A stretch of 64,000 bases of DNA from Pseudoxanthomonas mexicana (GTDB taxonomy: Bacteria; Pseudomonadota; Gammaproteobacteria; Xanthomonadales; Xanthomonadaceae): the NCBI RefSeq assembly GCF_010093385.1, contig NZ_PDWV01000011.1, forward strand, positions 18,778 to 82,777. Direction: 5' to 3'. The position numbers and the translations under genes were made by a program. Every line of letters starts with the position of its first letter. The first letter of the stretch is position 1. The notes under the pieces were generated by a model. The model searched no databases. It had not been told where the DNA came from and saw only the letters and a program-made list of their open reading frames with translations. Positions 35,198 through 44,898 of the stretch are shown here, piece by piece.

Positions 35198-36988
35198 TCA
35201 GTAAACGCGCGGCTTGGGCGGCACCACATCCACGTCCTTGCTGAGCGTGTACATGTGCACGGGGCGGGAATCGAAGCTGCAGGTGCCGTCGTCTGCGACA
35301 TTGACCAGCGTGTGCTTCTGCCAGTTGACGTCGTCGCGCTCCGGGAAGTCCTCGTGCGCGTGCGCGCCGCGGCTCTCGTGGCGCTGTTCGGCCGAGTTGA
35401 TCGTGGCCACGGCATTGAGCAACAGGTTGTGCAACTCGTAGGTTTCGATCAGGTCCGAATTCCAGACCAGCGAACGGTCGCTGCCCTTCACGTCCTGGAA
35501 GCTGGAGAAGATGTCGGCCATCTTGTCGCAGCCTTCCTTCAGCGTCTTGCTGGTGCGGAACACGGCGGCGTCGGCCTGCATCGTGCGCTGCATGTTGTCG
35601 CGGATGACCGCCGTGGGCGTATCGCCGTTGGCGTTGCGCAGCTTGTCCAGGTGCGACAGCGCCTTGTCGCAGGCGTCGCCCGCCAGCGGCTTGTGCGACG
35701 AACCGCTCTTGATCGTCTCGGCGCAGCGGTTGGCCACCGCGCGACCGAACACCACCAAGTCCAGCAGCGAGTTCGAGCCCAGGCGGTTGGCGCCATGCAC
35801 GGACACGCAGGCGGCTTCGCCGATCGCGTACAGGCCCGGCACGACCGCGTCCGGGTTGTCGCCGACCTTGCGCACCACTTCACCGTGGTAATTGGTCGGG
35901 ATGCCGCCCATGTTGTAGTGCACGGTCGGGATGACCGGGATGGGCTGCTTGGTCACGTCCACGCCGGCAAAGATGTGGGCGCTCTCGGCGATGCCGGGCA
36001 GCTTCTCGTTGATGACTTCGGGGCCCAGGTGGGTCAGGTCGAGCAGGATGTGGTCCTTGTGCTCGCCCACGCCGCGGCCTTCGCGGATCTCGATGGTCAT
36101 CGAACGGCTGACCACGTCGCGCGAGGCCAGGTCCTTGTAGTGCGGCGCATAGCGCTCCATGAAGCGCTCGCCGTTGCTGTTGCGCAGGATGCCGCCTTCG
36201 CCGCGCACGCCCTCGGTGATCAGGCAGCCCGCGCCGTAGATACCGGTCGGGTGGAACTGCACGAACTCCATGTCCTGCATCGGCAGGCCGGCGCGCATCA
36301 CCATGCCGCCACCGTCGCCGGTGCAGGTATGGGCAGACGTCGCCGAGAAGTAGGCGCGGCCGTAGCCGCCGGTGGCCAGCACCACGCCGTGGGCGCGGAA
36401 CAGGTGCAGCGTGCCGGTGGCCATGTCCAGGGCGAGCACGCCGCGGCAGGCGCCCTCTTCGTCGAAGATCAGGTCCAGCGCGAAGTACTCGACCATGAAG
36501 CGCGCATCGTGCGCCAGCGACTGCTGGTACAGCGTGTGCAGCATGGCGTGGCCGGTACGGTCGGCCGCGGCGCAGGTACGCTGGGCCGGCGGGCCTTCAC
36601 CGAACTTGGTGGTCATGCCGCCGAACGGACGCTGGTAGATCTTGCCGTCCTCGGTGCGGGAGAACGGCACGCCGTAGTGCTCCAGCTCAATGATGGCCGG
36701 GATGGCCTCGCGGCACATGTACTCGATGGCGTCCTGGGCGCCCAGCCAGTCCGAGCCCTTGATGGTGTCGTAGAAGTGGTAGCGCCAGTCGTCCTCGCCC
36801 ATGTTGCCCAGCGCGGCGGAGATGCCGCCCTGCGCCGCCACGGTGTGCGAGCGGGTCGGGAAGACCTTGGTCAGGCATACGGTCTGCAGGCCCTTGGCGG
36901 CCAGGCCGAAGGTCGCGCGCAGGCCGGCGCCGCCGGCGCCCACCACGACCATGTCGTACTTGTGTTCGGTGATCTTGTAAGCGGACAT
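35198..36988 (-). CDS. sdhA: Succinate dehydrogenase flavoprotein subunit
   Basis: 596 residues. N-terminal FAD-binding [13 protein letters not shown], flavin-attachment region [16 protein letters not shown] (His), active-site block [20 protein letters not shown] and catalytic Arg region near [15 protein letters not shown]. It oxidises succinate to fumarate. The ATG at 36988 lies 5 bases behind sdhD. Confidence 0.97.
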   Translation of the reverse strand: MSAYKITEHKYDMVVVGAGGAGLRATFGLAAKGLQTVCLTKVFPTRSHTVAAQGGISAALGNMGEDDWRYHFYDTIKGSDWLGAQDAIEYMCREAIPAIIELEHYGVPFSRTEDGKIYQRPFGGMTTKFGEGPPAQRTCAAADRTGHAMLHTLYQQSLAHDARFMVEYFALDLIFDEEGACRGVLALDMATGTLHLFRAHGVVLATGGYGRAYFSATSAHTCTGDGGGMVMRAGLPMQDMEFVQFHPTGIYGAGCLITEGVRGEGGILRNSNGERFMERYAPHYKDLASRDVVSRSMTIEIREGRGVGEHKDHILLDLTHLGPEVINEKLPGIAESAHIFAGVDVTKQPIPVIPTVHYNMGGIPTNYHGEVVRKVGDNPDAVVPGLYAIGEAACVSVHGANRLGSNSLLDLVVFGRAVANRCAETIKSGSSHKPLAGDACDKALSHLDKLRNANGDTPTAVIRDNMQRTMQADAAVFRTSKTLKEGCDKMADIFSSFQDVKGSDRSLVWNSDLIETYELHNLLLNAVATINSAEQRHESRGAHAHEDFPERDDVNWQKHTLVNVADDGTCSFDSRPVHMYTLSKDVDVVPPKPRVY

Positions 36989-36993
36989 GTGGC

Positions 36994-37377
36994 TCAGTTC
37001 CCCAGCGCGATGCGGGCCACGGCGAAGACGCTCACGATGGCGCCCAGCACGGCGATGAATTTGACGGTGGTCTGCACCGCGAGGGCGAGCAGCGAGTTGT
37101 GCACGTAGTCTTCCAGTACGACCTGCAGGCCGAGCTGGGCGTGCCAGAACATGGCGACCAGGAAGCCGACCAGCAGCATGGCGTTCCAGGGCTGGGCGAT
37201 GGCCGCCGTGGCGGTGACGTAGTCGGCGCCGGACAGGCTCAGCACGAACACCAGGAACCAGATGGTCAGCGCGACCAGCGCGGGGGCGGTCAGGCGCTGG
37301 TGGACGAAATGTTCGGTACCGGTCTTCGCCGAGCCGAGGCCGCGCGCGGTCTTGATGGGGGTACGGAAGTCGCTCAT
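36994..37377 (-). CDS. sdhD: Succinate dehydrogenase membrane anchor subunit D
   Basis: 127 residues, three transmembrane helices, the middle helix with [15 protein letters not shown] (haem/quinone region). The start overlaps sdhC by 4 bases. Confidence 0.92.
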   Translation of the reverse strand: MSDFRTPIKTARGLGSAKTGTEHFVHQRLTAPALVALTIWFLVFVLSLSGADYVTATAAIAQPWNAMLLVGFLVAMFWHAQLGLQVVLEDYVHNSLLALAVQTTVKFIAVLGAIVSVFAVARIALGN

Positions 37378-37766
37378 GCGCCACCTCCCAGCAGCACGTA
37401 GCCCCACACCAGGGCGGTGATGACCAGGCTGCCGATCACCGACAGCCAGCTGTTGCGCACGAACGTGGCGATGCGGTAGCCGATGGCGAAGTCCTGCACG
37501 ATGTGGCGGATGCCGTTGCACAGGTGGTAGGCGAAGGCCCAGGTCCAGCCGAACAGGAACAACTGGCCGTACCAGGCGCCCGCATGTCCGGTGAAGCAGT
37601 TCCAGGCATCCGGGCCGATCATCAGCCCCACCAGCCCCGCCGTGATCAGCAGGGCGCCCGCGGCCAGGACGATGCCGGTGGCGCGATGCAGGATGGAGGT
37701 CACCATCTGGATCTGCCAACGGTAGACCTGCAGATGGGGGGAAAGCGGACGTTGTGGAGTCGCCAT
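37374..37766 (-). CDS. sdhC: Succinate dehydrogenase cytochrome b556 subunit
   Basis: 130 residues. Start [20 protein letters not shown] and the SILHRATG motif are typical; three helices, the haem-ligand His in [14 protein letters not shown]. Together with SdhD it holds the complex in the membrane. Confidence 0.95.
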   Translation of the reverse strand: MATPQRPLSPHLQVYRWQIQMVTSILHRATGIVLAAGALLITAGLVGLMIGPDAWNCFTGHAGAWYGQLFLFGWTWAFAYHLCNGIRHIVQDFAIGYRIATFVRNSWLSVIGSLVITALVWGYVLLGGGA

Positions 37767-37825
37767 GCGTTGCGCTCGTTGTCTCGGCTGGGCGGTCAGG
37801 ACCGCGTTGGCTTTACGCGCACTGC

Positions 37826-38011
37826 TCAGAAATCGATGCAGCGCCCGTTCTTTTCCCAATCCCCGTAACGCGTGGGCTCGGGCCCGTCGCGGCCGCCGAT
37901 CTCCTTCTGCACGGCCGTGTCTGCTGCCCCTTCGCCCGGTGTCGGCGGTGAGGTATCGGACGGCTGTGTTCCGGGATCGGGGTCGGGAGTCGGGGGTGTT
38001 TGACCTATCAT
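37826..38011 (-). CDS. Succinate dehydrogenase assembly factor 4 (DUF1674)
   Basis: 61 residues. The C-terminal block EIGGRDGPEPTRYGDWEKNG ending in RCIDF is the DUF1674/SDHAF4 signature; the N-terminal part is Pro/Thr-rich and disordered. SDHAF4 protects flavinylated SdhA before it joins SdhB. First gene of the sdh operon, 59 bases before sdhC. Start at the ATG 38011 or a GTG at 38029. Confidence 0.88.
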   Translation of the reverse strand: MIGQTPPTPDPDPGTQPSDTSPPTPGEGAADTAVQKEIGGRDGPEPTRYGDWEKNGRCIDF

Positions 38012-38050
38012 GGTGGTCTCGCAACGCACAAAATTTTAATCCTCGCCCCC

Positions 38051-38914
38051 TTGGCTTACAACCTTTCCCCTACCACTCCGCCGGTTTTCAGCCTGCCCGA
38101 CCATGCGCTGGTGACGCTGGAAGGCCCGGATGCCGTGGCTTTCGCCCACGCCCAGTTCGCCAACGATGTCGCCGCGCTGGCGCCGGGATGCTGGCAGTGG
38201 AACGCGTGGTTGACGCCCAAAGGGCGCGTGATCGCGGTGTTCGCGCTGGCCAGGCTGGCCGAGGACCGCGTGTGGCTGGTGCTGCCCGACCACCACGCCG
38301 AGCTGTTCGCCGAAGCGCTGCGGCGTTTCGTGTTTAGACGAAAGTTGAAGATCGAAGTCCCCGCGGACAGGGCCATCGGTGGCGCCAACGCCGCGCCCGC
38401 GCACGCGCAAGGCAACCTGCTGGGTACGGCGGGCGACGCCGTTGAACTGGACATGGGGGGCGATGGCGGTCCGCGCACGTTGCGGATCGGCACCGCGGCG
38501 CCGGACGACGAGGCTGCACGTCTCGCGTGGCAGGTGTCGGACCTGCGCCACGGCCTGCCCCGCCTGCCGGCCTCCCAGCGCGAGCAGTGGACGCCGCAGC
38601 AACTGGCACTGGACCGGCTGGCCGCCTACAGCGTGAAGAAAGGCTGTTACCCGGGGCAGGAAATCGTGGCGCGCACGCATTTCCTCGGCAAGGCGAAGCG
38701 CTCGCTGCAGTGCTTCGCCGCCGCGGGCCCTGTCGTGGCCGGCGCCGCCGTTCGTCACGAGGCGCAGGACGTGGGCGAGGTGGTGTGCGTGGCGCCCGAT
38801 GACGCGCGCACGCTGCTGCTGGCCGTGATGCCGTTGGACCATGCGGGCACCGGCCTGTCCGCCGAGGGCAACGCACTGGAACGGCTGCCCCTGTACGACG
38901 GCCTGCGCCGCTGA
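38051..38914 (+). CDS. ygfZ: Folate-binding protein YgfZ
   Basis: 287 residues from a TTG at 38051; start uncertain because no ATG/GTG with a ribosome site is seen. Aminomethyltransferase-like fold with the family motif KGCYPGQEIVAR (conserved Cys). It supports iron-sulphur enzymes (such as MiaB) in a folate-dependent way. Divergent from the sdh operon, whose SdhB needs three clusters. Confidence 0.88.
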   Translation: MAYNLSPTTPPVFSLPDHALVTLEGPDAVAFAHAQFANDVAALAPGCWQWNAWLTPKGRVIAVFALARLAEDRVWLVLPDHHAELFAEALRRFVFRRKLKIEVPADRAIGGANAAPAHAQGNLLGTAGDAVELDMGGDGGPRTLRIGTAAPDDEAARLAWQVSDLRHGLPRLPASQREQWTPQQLALDRLAAYSVKKGCYPGQEIVARTHFLGKAKRSLQCFAAAGPVVAGAAVRHEAQDVGEVVCVAPDDARTLLLAVMPLDHAGTGLSAEGNALERLPLYDGLRR

Positions 38915-38932
38915 GGGACAACCGCGCCGGGA

Positions 38933-38946
38933 TTGATCCACGTCAA
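38933..38946. promoter_or_regulatory. FNR/Anr-type box
   Basis: TTGATCCACGTCAA fits TTGAT-N4-ATCAA in 9 of 10 fixed positions, 59 bases before the UbiM-like start. It shares the TTGATCC start and CAATGCC end with the box at 9205-9218. Confidence 0.5.
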
Positions 38947-39004
38947 TGCCGTTCGCGCGTGCCTGCCTAGACTGCCCGGAACCTCCGCAGCAGAAGGCAT
39001 GCGC

Positions 39005-40234
39005 ATGCATCACGACGTCATCATCATCGGCGCCGGCCCGGCCGGCCTGTGCCTGGCCAAGGCACTGTGCGACCTCGACCTGAAGGTGGCGCTGGTGGAG
39101 CGTCAGGCGCGTGCCGCAATCGCCGAACCCGCCTTCGACGGACGCGAGATCGCCCTCACGCACGCCTCGATCCGGCAACTGCGCGATCTCGGCATCTGGC
39201 AGCACCTGCCCGACGACGCCGCGTCGCCCCTGCGCGCCGCGCGGGTGATGGAAGGCGACTGCCTGCACGACATGCGCATCGATGCCGCGCTGGCAGGCAA
39301 GTCCGAGCTGGGCATGCTGGTGCCCAACCAGCGTATTCGCGAGGCGGCGTGGAAGGCGGTGGGCGACATGCCCGGACTGGATTTCTTCGATGGCGCACGC
39401 GTGCATGCGGTCCGCACCACCGACGACCACGCCTGCGTGACCCTGGGCGACGGCCTGCGACTGGAGGCGCCGCTACTGGTGGCCGCCGACAGCCGGTTCT
39501 CGGAGACGCGCCGTGCGATGGGCATCGGCGCGGACCAGTACGATTTCGGCAAGAGCATGCTGGTGTGCCGCATGCACCACGAGCAGCCGCACCAGGGCGT
39601 GGCGTGGGAATGGTTCGGCCATGGACAGACGCTGGCCCTGCTGCCGCTGCAGGAACACCAGGCCTCGGTCGTGGTCACCCTGCCGGACAGCGCGGCCAGG
39701 CGTCTGGCCGCGCTGGACGTCGACGCGTTCGCCCACGAAATGGAGCAGCGCTATGGCCATCGGCTGGGCCACATGCGGCTGGAAAGCAGCCGCCACGTGT
39801 ATCCGTTGGTGGGTGTTTACGCGCGACGTTTCGTCGCACGCCGCTTCGCCCTGGCGGGCGATGCGGCGGTCGGCATGCACCCGGTCACCGCGCACGGCTT
39901 CAACCTGGGCCTGGACAGCGTGGCGCGGCTGACGGACATGGCACGCCAGGCCGTGCGTTGCGGTGGCGACCTGGGATGCGCCGAAGGCCTGGCCCGCTAC
40001 GAGCGGCGGCACCGTCGGGGCACGCGGCCGCTGTACCTTGCCACCCGGGCGATCGTGGAGCTCTACACCAACGATCGTGCGCCCGCGCGCGTCGTGCGCG
40101 AAACGGTGCTGCGCGCGGGGCGACACCTGACGCCCTTCCGGCGCGCCCTGGCCCGCACCCTGGCCGACGACGCTCCGGCGACCCGCCCTCCCCTGCAGCG
40201 GCTGCGCGACGGGCTGGCGCTCCTGCGCCCGTAG
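39005..40234 (+). CDS. UbiH/COQ6-family FAD monooxygenase, UbiM-like
   Basis: 409 residues. FAD-binding VIIIGAGPAG at the N-terminus and the second FAD motif FALAGDAAVGMHPVTAHGFN, both typical of ubiquinone hydroxylases. It most resembles UbiM, a C5 hydroxylase of demethoxyubiquinol. Starts at 38999 or 39005; AAGG at proper distance favours 39005. An FNR-type box lies upstream. Confidence 0.75.
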   Translation: MHHDVIIIGAGPAGLCLAKALCDLDLKVALVERQARAAIAEPAFDGREIALTHASIRQLRDLGIWQHLPDDAASPLRAARVMEGDCLHDMRIDAALAGKSELGMLVPNQRIREAAWKAVGDMPGLDFFDGARVHAVRTTDDHACVTLGDGLRLEAPLLVAADSRFSETRRAMGIGADQYDFGKSMLVCRMHHEQPHQGVAWEWFGHGQTLALLPLQEHQASVVVTLPDSAARRLAALDVDAFAHEMEQRYGHRLGHMRLESSRHVYPLVGVYARRFVARRFALAGDAAVGMHPVTAHGFNLGLDSVARLTDMARQAVRCGGDLGCAEGLARYERRHRRGTRPLYLATRAIVELYTNDRAPARVVRETVLRAGRHLTPFRRALARTLADDAPATRPPLQRLRDGLALLRP

Positions 40235-40282
40235 GCCGCGGGGTGAGCAGAGGCCCCCGCCCGGAACGGGGCGCATGCCCCG

Positions 40283-40834
40283 CTACGCGGCCAGCCAGGC
40301 CTCGAAGCGGTCGAGGAACAGCTGCAGGCGCTTGCGCAGGCGTTCGTCGCTGACGTTGCCATCGGCGTCGATCTGGCCTTCGCGATACTGGATGGCGATT
40401 TCCGGCTGCGGAAGGACCGCCAGGTCCACGGCGGACAGCACGTTGCGAAGGTGCTGCTGCGCCGACACCGTGCCATGCGCTCCCGGCGACGTGCCGATGA
40501 TCGCCGCGCGTTTGCCCGCGAATGAGTTGCTGCCGCCGGGACGCGACCCGATGTCGATGGCGTTCTTCAGGACGCCGGGAATGGAACGGTTGTACTCCGG
40601 CGTGACGAACAGCAGCGCGTCGCAGGCCTCCCCCTGCTGCTTGAAGCGCAGGCCGGCAGCGGGAAACGCCGCGTCGTCGTCCTGGTCGTACAGCGGCAGG
40701 TCGCCGATGCCGATCTCCTCGAAGACGAAGCGGCCGCCCGCCAGCGTCCGCACGGCGTCGGCCAACTGGCGGTTGAAGGAACCGGCGCGCAGGCTGCCGA
40801 TGAGGAGGCCGATCCGGAGCGTGGGCATATCCAT
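40283..40834 (-). CDS. NADPH-dependent FMN reductase (quinone/chromate type)
   Basis: 183 residues. FMN-binding GSLRAGSFNRQLA at the N-terminus and TPEYNRSIPGVLKNAID in the middle identify the flavodoxin-like reductase family (ChrR/YieF). Soluble; it reduces quinones or flavins with NAD(P)H. The second ATG (40828) has a better placed GAGGA than the first. Confidence 0.87.
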   Translation of the reverse strand: MDMPTLRIGLLIGSLRAGSFNRQLADAVRTLAGGRFVFEEIGIGDLPLYDQDDDAAFPAAGLRFKQQGEACDALLFVTPEYNRSIPGVLKNAIDIGSRPGGSNSFAGKRAAIIGTSPGAHGTVSAQQHLRNVLSAVDLAVLPQPEIAIQYREGQIDADGNVSDERLRKRLQLFLDRFEAWLAA

Positions 40835-40857
40835 TCCTCAGTGAAGGGGAATGGCGA

Positions 40858-43119
40858 TCATGCCAGCCTGTCCGCCGCCGCGACGATGTCCTCATCGCCG
40901 GGCAGCACCAGGAACGCCGCGCCCGCCAGCGGGGTGTAGGTGTCGGCCCCCACCACGCGCTGGAACGGACGCGCATGGTGGCCCGCTTCGGCGATGGCCG
41001 TGATGACGCCCTCGCCGACGCCTGCGGCGTGCCGGCCTTCGTCCACCACCAGGATGCGCTTGGCCGTCTTCGCCTGCGCCGCGATGAAAGCCTCGTTGAG
41101 CGGCACCAGCCAGCGCAGGTCGACCACGCGCACCTTCCAGCCGTGCCTGCCCTCGATGGTGCGCGCGGCGCGCAGGCTCATCGGCACGCCGTTGCCGTAC
41201 GTGAAGATGACCAGGTCGTCCGCATCCTCGCCGTACACGCGACCTTCGCCGAGCGGCATCGCCTCGTCCTGCGGCGGATACGGGAACAGCCACTGTCCGT
41301 CGCCGGCCTCGTGCAGGTCCTTGGTCATGTACAGCGCGATCGGCTCCAGGAACACGGTGACGCGCCCATCCACCTTCGCCAGCGCGGCCAACGTGCGCAG
41401 CATGGTGGCCGCGTCGTCGCCGCGCGAGGGACAGCCCACGACCAGGCCCGGGATGTCGCGCAGGGCGGTGATCGAGTTGTCGTTGTGGAAATGCCCACCG
41501 AAGCCTCGCTGGTAGCCCAGGCCGGCGATGCGCACGACCATCGGGTTGCGGTACTGGTCGTTGCTGAAGAACTGCAGGCTGGCGGCTTCGCCACGGATCT
41601 GGTCGCAGGCGTTGTGGAAGTACGCCAGGTACTGGATCTCAGGCAGCGGCAGCATGCCCATGTTGGCATAACCCTGGGCCAGGCCCAGGATCATGGTCTC
41701 GTCCAGCAGCGTATTGAACACGCGGCTGCCCTTGAATGCCTTCTGCAGGCCCTTGGTCACCGTGTACACGCCGCCCTTCTGCGCCACGTCCTCGCCGAAC
41801 AGCAGCGTTTCGGGGTACTTGCAGAACAGGTCGTGCAGCGCGTTGTTGATCTGGATGGCAAGGTGCCTGGGCGGCAGCTTCTCCGGCAGTCTGTCCTCGC
41901 TGCCGAAGGCGGCCACGCGCCTGTCGTGCGGCGCCGTGCGTGCCGCCTCGGCCGCCACCGCATCGGGGGTATACGGCGCCAGCGGCGCCATCACCTGCTC
42001 CAGCGTGGTGATGCGCGGCCGGCGGTCGGCGTCCACGGCCGCGGCGAAACAGCGCGCGCGCGTGGCTTCGTACAGCCCGAGCAGCGCGTCCTTCGTCAGC
42101 AGTCCCGATTCCAGCGCGATCGCCGCCGAGCGCAGCAGCGGGTCGGTCGCCTCGACCGCGCACAACTCCTCCAGCGGACGCCACTCGATCTCGAAATCGG
42201 TACCCGCGTGACCCATGATCCGGGTGGTGCGCAGGTGCAGGAACGTCGGCCGGCGCGTACGGCGGCAATGCTCGACGGCCGCCTGCACCTGGCCATAGCC
42301 GGCCGCCAGGTCCAGGCCGTCGGCGTGGAAGTAGTCCAGGTCCGCGCGATCGCGGAAGTTGCGGCCGATCCAGCCGTCGGGCGTCTTCACCGAAATACCG
42401 ATGCCGTTGTCCTCGCAGACGAACAGCACCGGCGCCGGCAGCTTCTGGTACGCGGTCCACGCGGCGGCGTTGAAGGCGGTCTGCGCCGTGGCATGGTTGC
42501 TCGAGGCGTCGCCGAACGAACAGATCGCGATGCTGTCCTCGGGAATCGGGAGCGCATGGCCGATGCGGCGCGCCTGTTCGATCGCCACCGCGGTACCCAG
42601 TGCTTTCGGCAGGTGCGAGGCGATGGTCGAGGTCTGCGGCAGCACCCACAACGGCTTGCTGCCCCACACCTTGTGGCGGCCGCCGGACGCCGGGTCCTCG
42701 GCGCTTGCGGCGAAGCTCAACGCCGAGTCCATCACCGGGTCCATGCCGGGCAACTTGCGGAACCGTTCGGCCATGAAACCGCCGCTGCGGTAATGCAGGA
42801 ATGCGGGGTCGGTGTGGCGCGCCAGCCGCGCGACCATCGCGTTGCCTTCGTGCCCACTGGAGCCGATGGTGTAGAAGACCTTGTTCTGCACGCGCAGCAC
42901 GCGCGCCATCAGGTCCAGGTGGCGGCTGATCAGCTGCGACTCCAGCAGCTCGACGAAGCTGCGCGCATCCAGCGCACTGCCGGGCAGCACGGGATCGGTG
43001 GCGGCCGGCGCGCTGCGCACGGGGCCGTCCCACTCCTTCACGAATTCGATGAAATTCTGGTCGCAGATCTCGGCCCGGTTCAGGCCCTTCATGCGTGCGG
43101 GGATCGCTTTCAACGTCAT
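40858..43119 (-). CDS. 2-oxo acid dehydrogenase E1, alpha-beta fusion
   Basis: 753 residues. The first half is an E1-alpha domain with the thiamine diphosphate motif (SFGDASSNHATAQTAFNAAAW in part, VCEDNGIGISV); the second half, from about residue 405, is an E1-beta domain (LFGEDVAQKGGVYTVTKGLQ, in part). The two subunits normally separate are joined in one chain. No E2 or E3 gene is nearby, so substrate (branched-chain or other oxo acid) is not decided. Confidence 0.82.
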   Translation of the reverse strand: MTLKAIPARMKGLNRAEICDQNFIEFVKEWDGPVRSAPAATDPVLPGSALDARSFVELLESQLISRHLDLMARVLRVQNKVFYTIGSSGHEGNAMVARLARHTDPAFLHYRSGGFMAERFRKLPGMDPVMDSALSFAASAEDPASGGRHKVWGSKPLWVLPQTSTIASHLPKALGTAVAIEQARRIGHALPIPEDSIAICSFGDASSNHATAQTAFNAAAWTAYQKLPAPVLFVCEDNGIGISVKTPDGWIGRNFRDRADLDYFHADGLDLAAGYGQVQAAVEHCRRTRRPTFLHLRTTRIMGHAGTDFEIEWRPLEELCAVEATDPLLRSAAIALESGLLTKDALLGLYEATRARCFAAAVDADRRPRITTLEQVMAPLAPYTPDAVAAEAARTAPHDRRVAAFGSEDRLPEKLPPRHLAIQINNALHDLFCKYPETLLFGEDVAQKGGVYTVTKGLQKAFKGSRVFNTLLDETMILGLAQGYANMGMLPLPEIQYLAYFHNACDQIRGEAASLQFFSNDQYRNPMVVRIAGLGYQRGFGGHFHNDNSITALRDIPGLVVGCPSRGDDAATMLRTLAALAKVDGRVTVFLEPIALYMTKDLHEAGDGQWLFPYPPQDEAMPLGEGRVYGEDADDLVIFTYGNGVPMSLRAARTIEGRHGWKVRVVDLRWLVPLNEAFIAAQAKTAKRILVVDEGRHAAGVGEGVITAIAEAGHHARPFQRVVGADTYTPLAGAAFLVLPGDEDIVAAADRLA

Positions 43120-43132
43120 GTGCTCGCTCGGA

Positions 43133-43783
43133 TCAGGAGGACGCCAGGCGCATGGCGACTTCGTCGCTCACGCCGGGCATGGGAACAAAACCCGGCTGCG
43201 CGCGCACCCGCGCCAGCCAGTCGGTGATATGGGGAAACGCGGCCAGGTCGAAACCGCCCTCTGCCGCGCAGTGGGTGTAGGCGAACAGTGCGATGTCGGC
43301 CACGCCGTAGTTAGGACCGGTGAACCACGCTGCCTGCGCGAGGTGCTTCTCCATCACCGCCAGCGCCTGCATGCCCCGCTCGTGCAGGCGCGGCAGGTCG
43401 GCACGACGCGGCGAATCCAGCGGTGTCCAGCCGCGGATGAAGCGCGCGACGGCGATGTATGGCTCGTGGCTGTACTGCTCGAAGAACAGCCAGCTCAATG
43501 CCTGCGCACGCTGCCATGCATCGGCCGGCAGGTAGGTGCTGCCCTCCGCCAGCCAACAGAGGATGGCGTTCGACTCCACCAGGATGGCGCCATCGGCGCG
43601 CTCCAGCATCGGCACCTTGCCGTTCGGGTTCTTCGCCAGGTATTCGGGCGTGCGGGGGCCGCCGTGGGCGCTGTCGACTTCGATCCACGTGTAGGGCCGG
43701 CCCAGCTGCTCGAGCAGCAGGCGCACCTTGTGGCAGTTGCCCGAGGTGGACATGCCATGGACGGTGACGGGATCAGGCGACAT
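43133..43783 (-). CDS. Glutathione S-transferase family protein
   Basis: 216 residues. N-terminal thioredoxin-like domain with SGNCHKVRLLLEQLG and PNGKVPMLE plus ESNAIL (glutathione-binding), C-terminal helical domain. Cytosolic; substrate unknown. It overlaps the previous gene (nucleotidyltransferase-like) by 11 bases. Confidence 0.88.
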   Translation of the reverse strand: MSPDPVTVHGMSTSGNCHKVRLLLEQLGRPYTWIEVDSAHGGPRTPEYLAKNPNGKVPMLERADGAILVESNAILCWLAEGSTYLPADAWQRAQALSWLFFEQYSHEPYIAVARFIRGWTPLDSPRRADLPRLHERGMQALAVMEKHLAQAAWFTGPNYGVADIALFAYTHCAAEGGFDLAAFPHITDWLARVRAQPGFVPMPGVSDEVAMRLASS

Positions 43784-44258
43784 GCGGATGCTCCGGAAGG
43801 GCGATGCGGGCGGCCTTGGCGAGGTCCTTGTCGCGTCCGAATGCGCGCAGGATGCGGCGCTGCTCTTCCAGCGTCGGGATGCACACGGCGATCCCTGCGG
43901 CATCGATGCGCATGTCATGGTTCACCCGTACGGGCTGCCATCCGGCCTCCGCCAGCAGCTCCAGCCCGCCCATGACTTCCACCGGCATCGGCAGGTGTGC
44001 GAAACGCGCGAAGGTGGAACGGAAGCGGGTTTCGTCCGCGGGTCGGTGAGCCGTATCGACATGGTCGGCCCATGTCTGGCACAAGCGCAGCGCGTCCTGC
44101 CGGCTGCAGAGCACGTCAATGTCCTGCGGCACGATACCGGGGACTCCGGCCAGCGCCAGCGCGGCGCTGCCGATGATCCACCAGGGGTCGCGGAAGGTCC
44201 GCGCCATCTGCGGCAGGGCATGGTGCAGGCCTGCATGCAGTGCGGACGTGGACGTCAC
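43773..44258 (-). CDS. Nucleotidyltransferase-like protein, unknown substrate
   Basis: 161 residues. WIIGSAALALAGVPGIVPQDIDVL follows the nucleotidyltransferase pattern (GSxAL, then a D-x-D pair here as DIDVL). No known subfamily. GTG start at 44258 overlaps the stop of the acetyltransferase gene (GTGA). Confidence 0.6.
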   Translation of the reverse strand: MTSTSALHAGLHHALPQMARTFRDPWWIIGSAALALAGVPGIVPQDIDVLCSRQDALRLCQTWADHVDTAHRPADETRFRSTFARFAHLPMPVEVMGGLELLAEAGWQPVRVNHDMRIDAAGIAVCIPTLEEQRRILRAFGRDKDLAKAARIALPEHPHVA

Positions 44259-44806
44259 GGATGCACGGCCTTTCGCGCTTGCCACTGCGTACGCGTCTGG
44301 CCCCAGACTTCGACCGGCTTCTCGTGGTGCGGTTCGGGCAGGCGGTCCATCCGCAGATAGGTCGAACCCAGCTTGGCGGCCACCGTCTTGGAATTGGCGT
44401 TGTCCGGATCGATGGTGTGGATCACCTCGCTCCAGCCCAGGTGATCGAACGCCCAGTCGGTACTGGCCGCGGCGGCTTCGGGCGCATAGCCCCTGCCCCA
44501 GGCTTCGCGCGCGATGCTCCAGCCCACCTCGGTCCCCGGCCAGCCTTCCGGTTGCCACGGTCCGACCCGGCCGACCCAGCGACCGGTCGCCTTCTCGATC
44601 ACCGAGAACATGCCGAACCCCTGCAGGTGCCAGCTGCCGAGCGTCGCGGCGAGGCTCCGCCACGCAGGCGAGCGGGCCTGCATGCCACCGATGAAGCGCG
44701 TGGCTTCCTCATCGGCACCGAACGCCGCCCAGGCTTCGTAATCGTCCCGTCGCGGCAGCCTCAGCAACAGGCGTGGAGTTTCAAGCTGGAGATCGGAAAG
44801 GTCCAT
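44255..44806 (-). CDS. GNAT-family N-acetyltransferase (RimJ type)
   Basis: 183 residues. LETPRLLLRLPRRDDYEAW at the start, EVGWSIAREAWGRGYAPEAA as acetyl-CoA pocket, and HTIDPDNANSKTVAAKLG. Substrate unknown. First gene of the three-gene minus-strand set with the nucleotidyltransferase and GST. Confidence 0.87.
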   Translation of the reverse strand: MDLSDLQLETPRLLLRLPRRDDYEAWAAFGADEEATRFIGGMQARSPAWRSLAATLGSWHLQGFGMFSVIEKATGRWVGRVGPWQPEGWPGTEVGWSIAREAWGRGYAPEAAAASTDWAFDHLGWSEVIHTIDPDNANSKTVAAKLGSTYLRMDRLPEPHHEKPVEVWGQTRTQWQARKAVHP

Positions 44807-44898
44807 CGACGCCACACCATCCCACCAGAAATCCGGACACGACGAGCGGCGACGCTCGACTTCGCTGCACCCGCGCCCACGCGCGGGAGCGGACGGCG

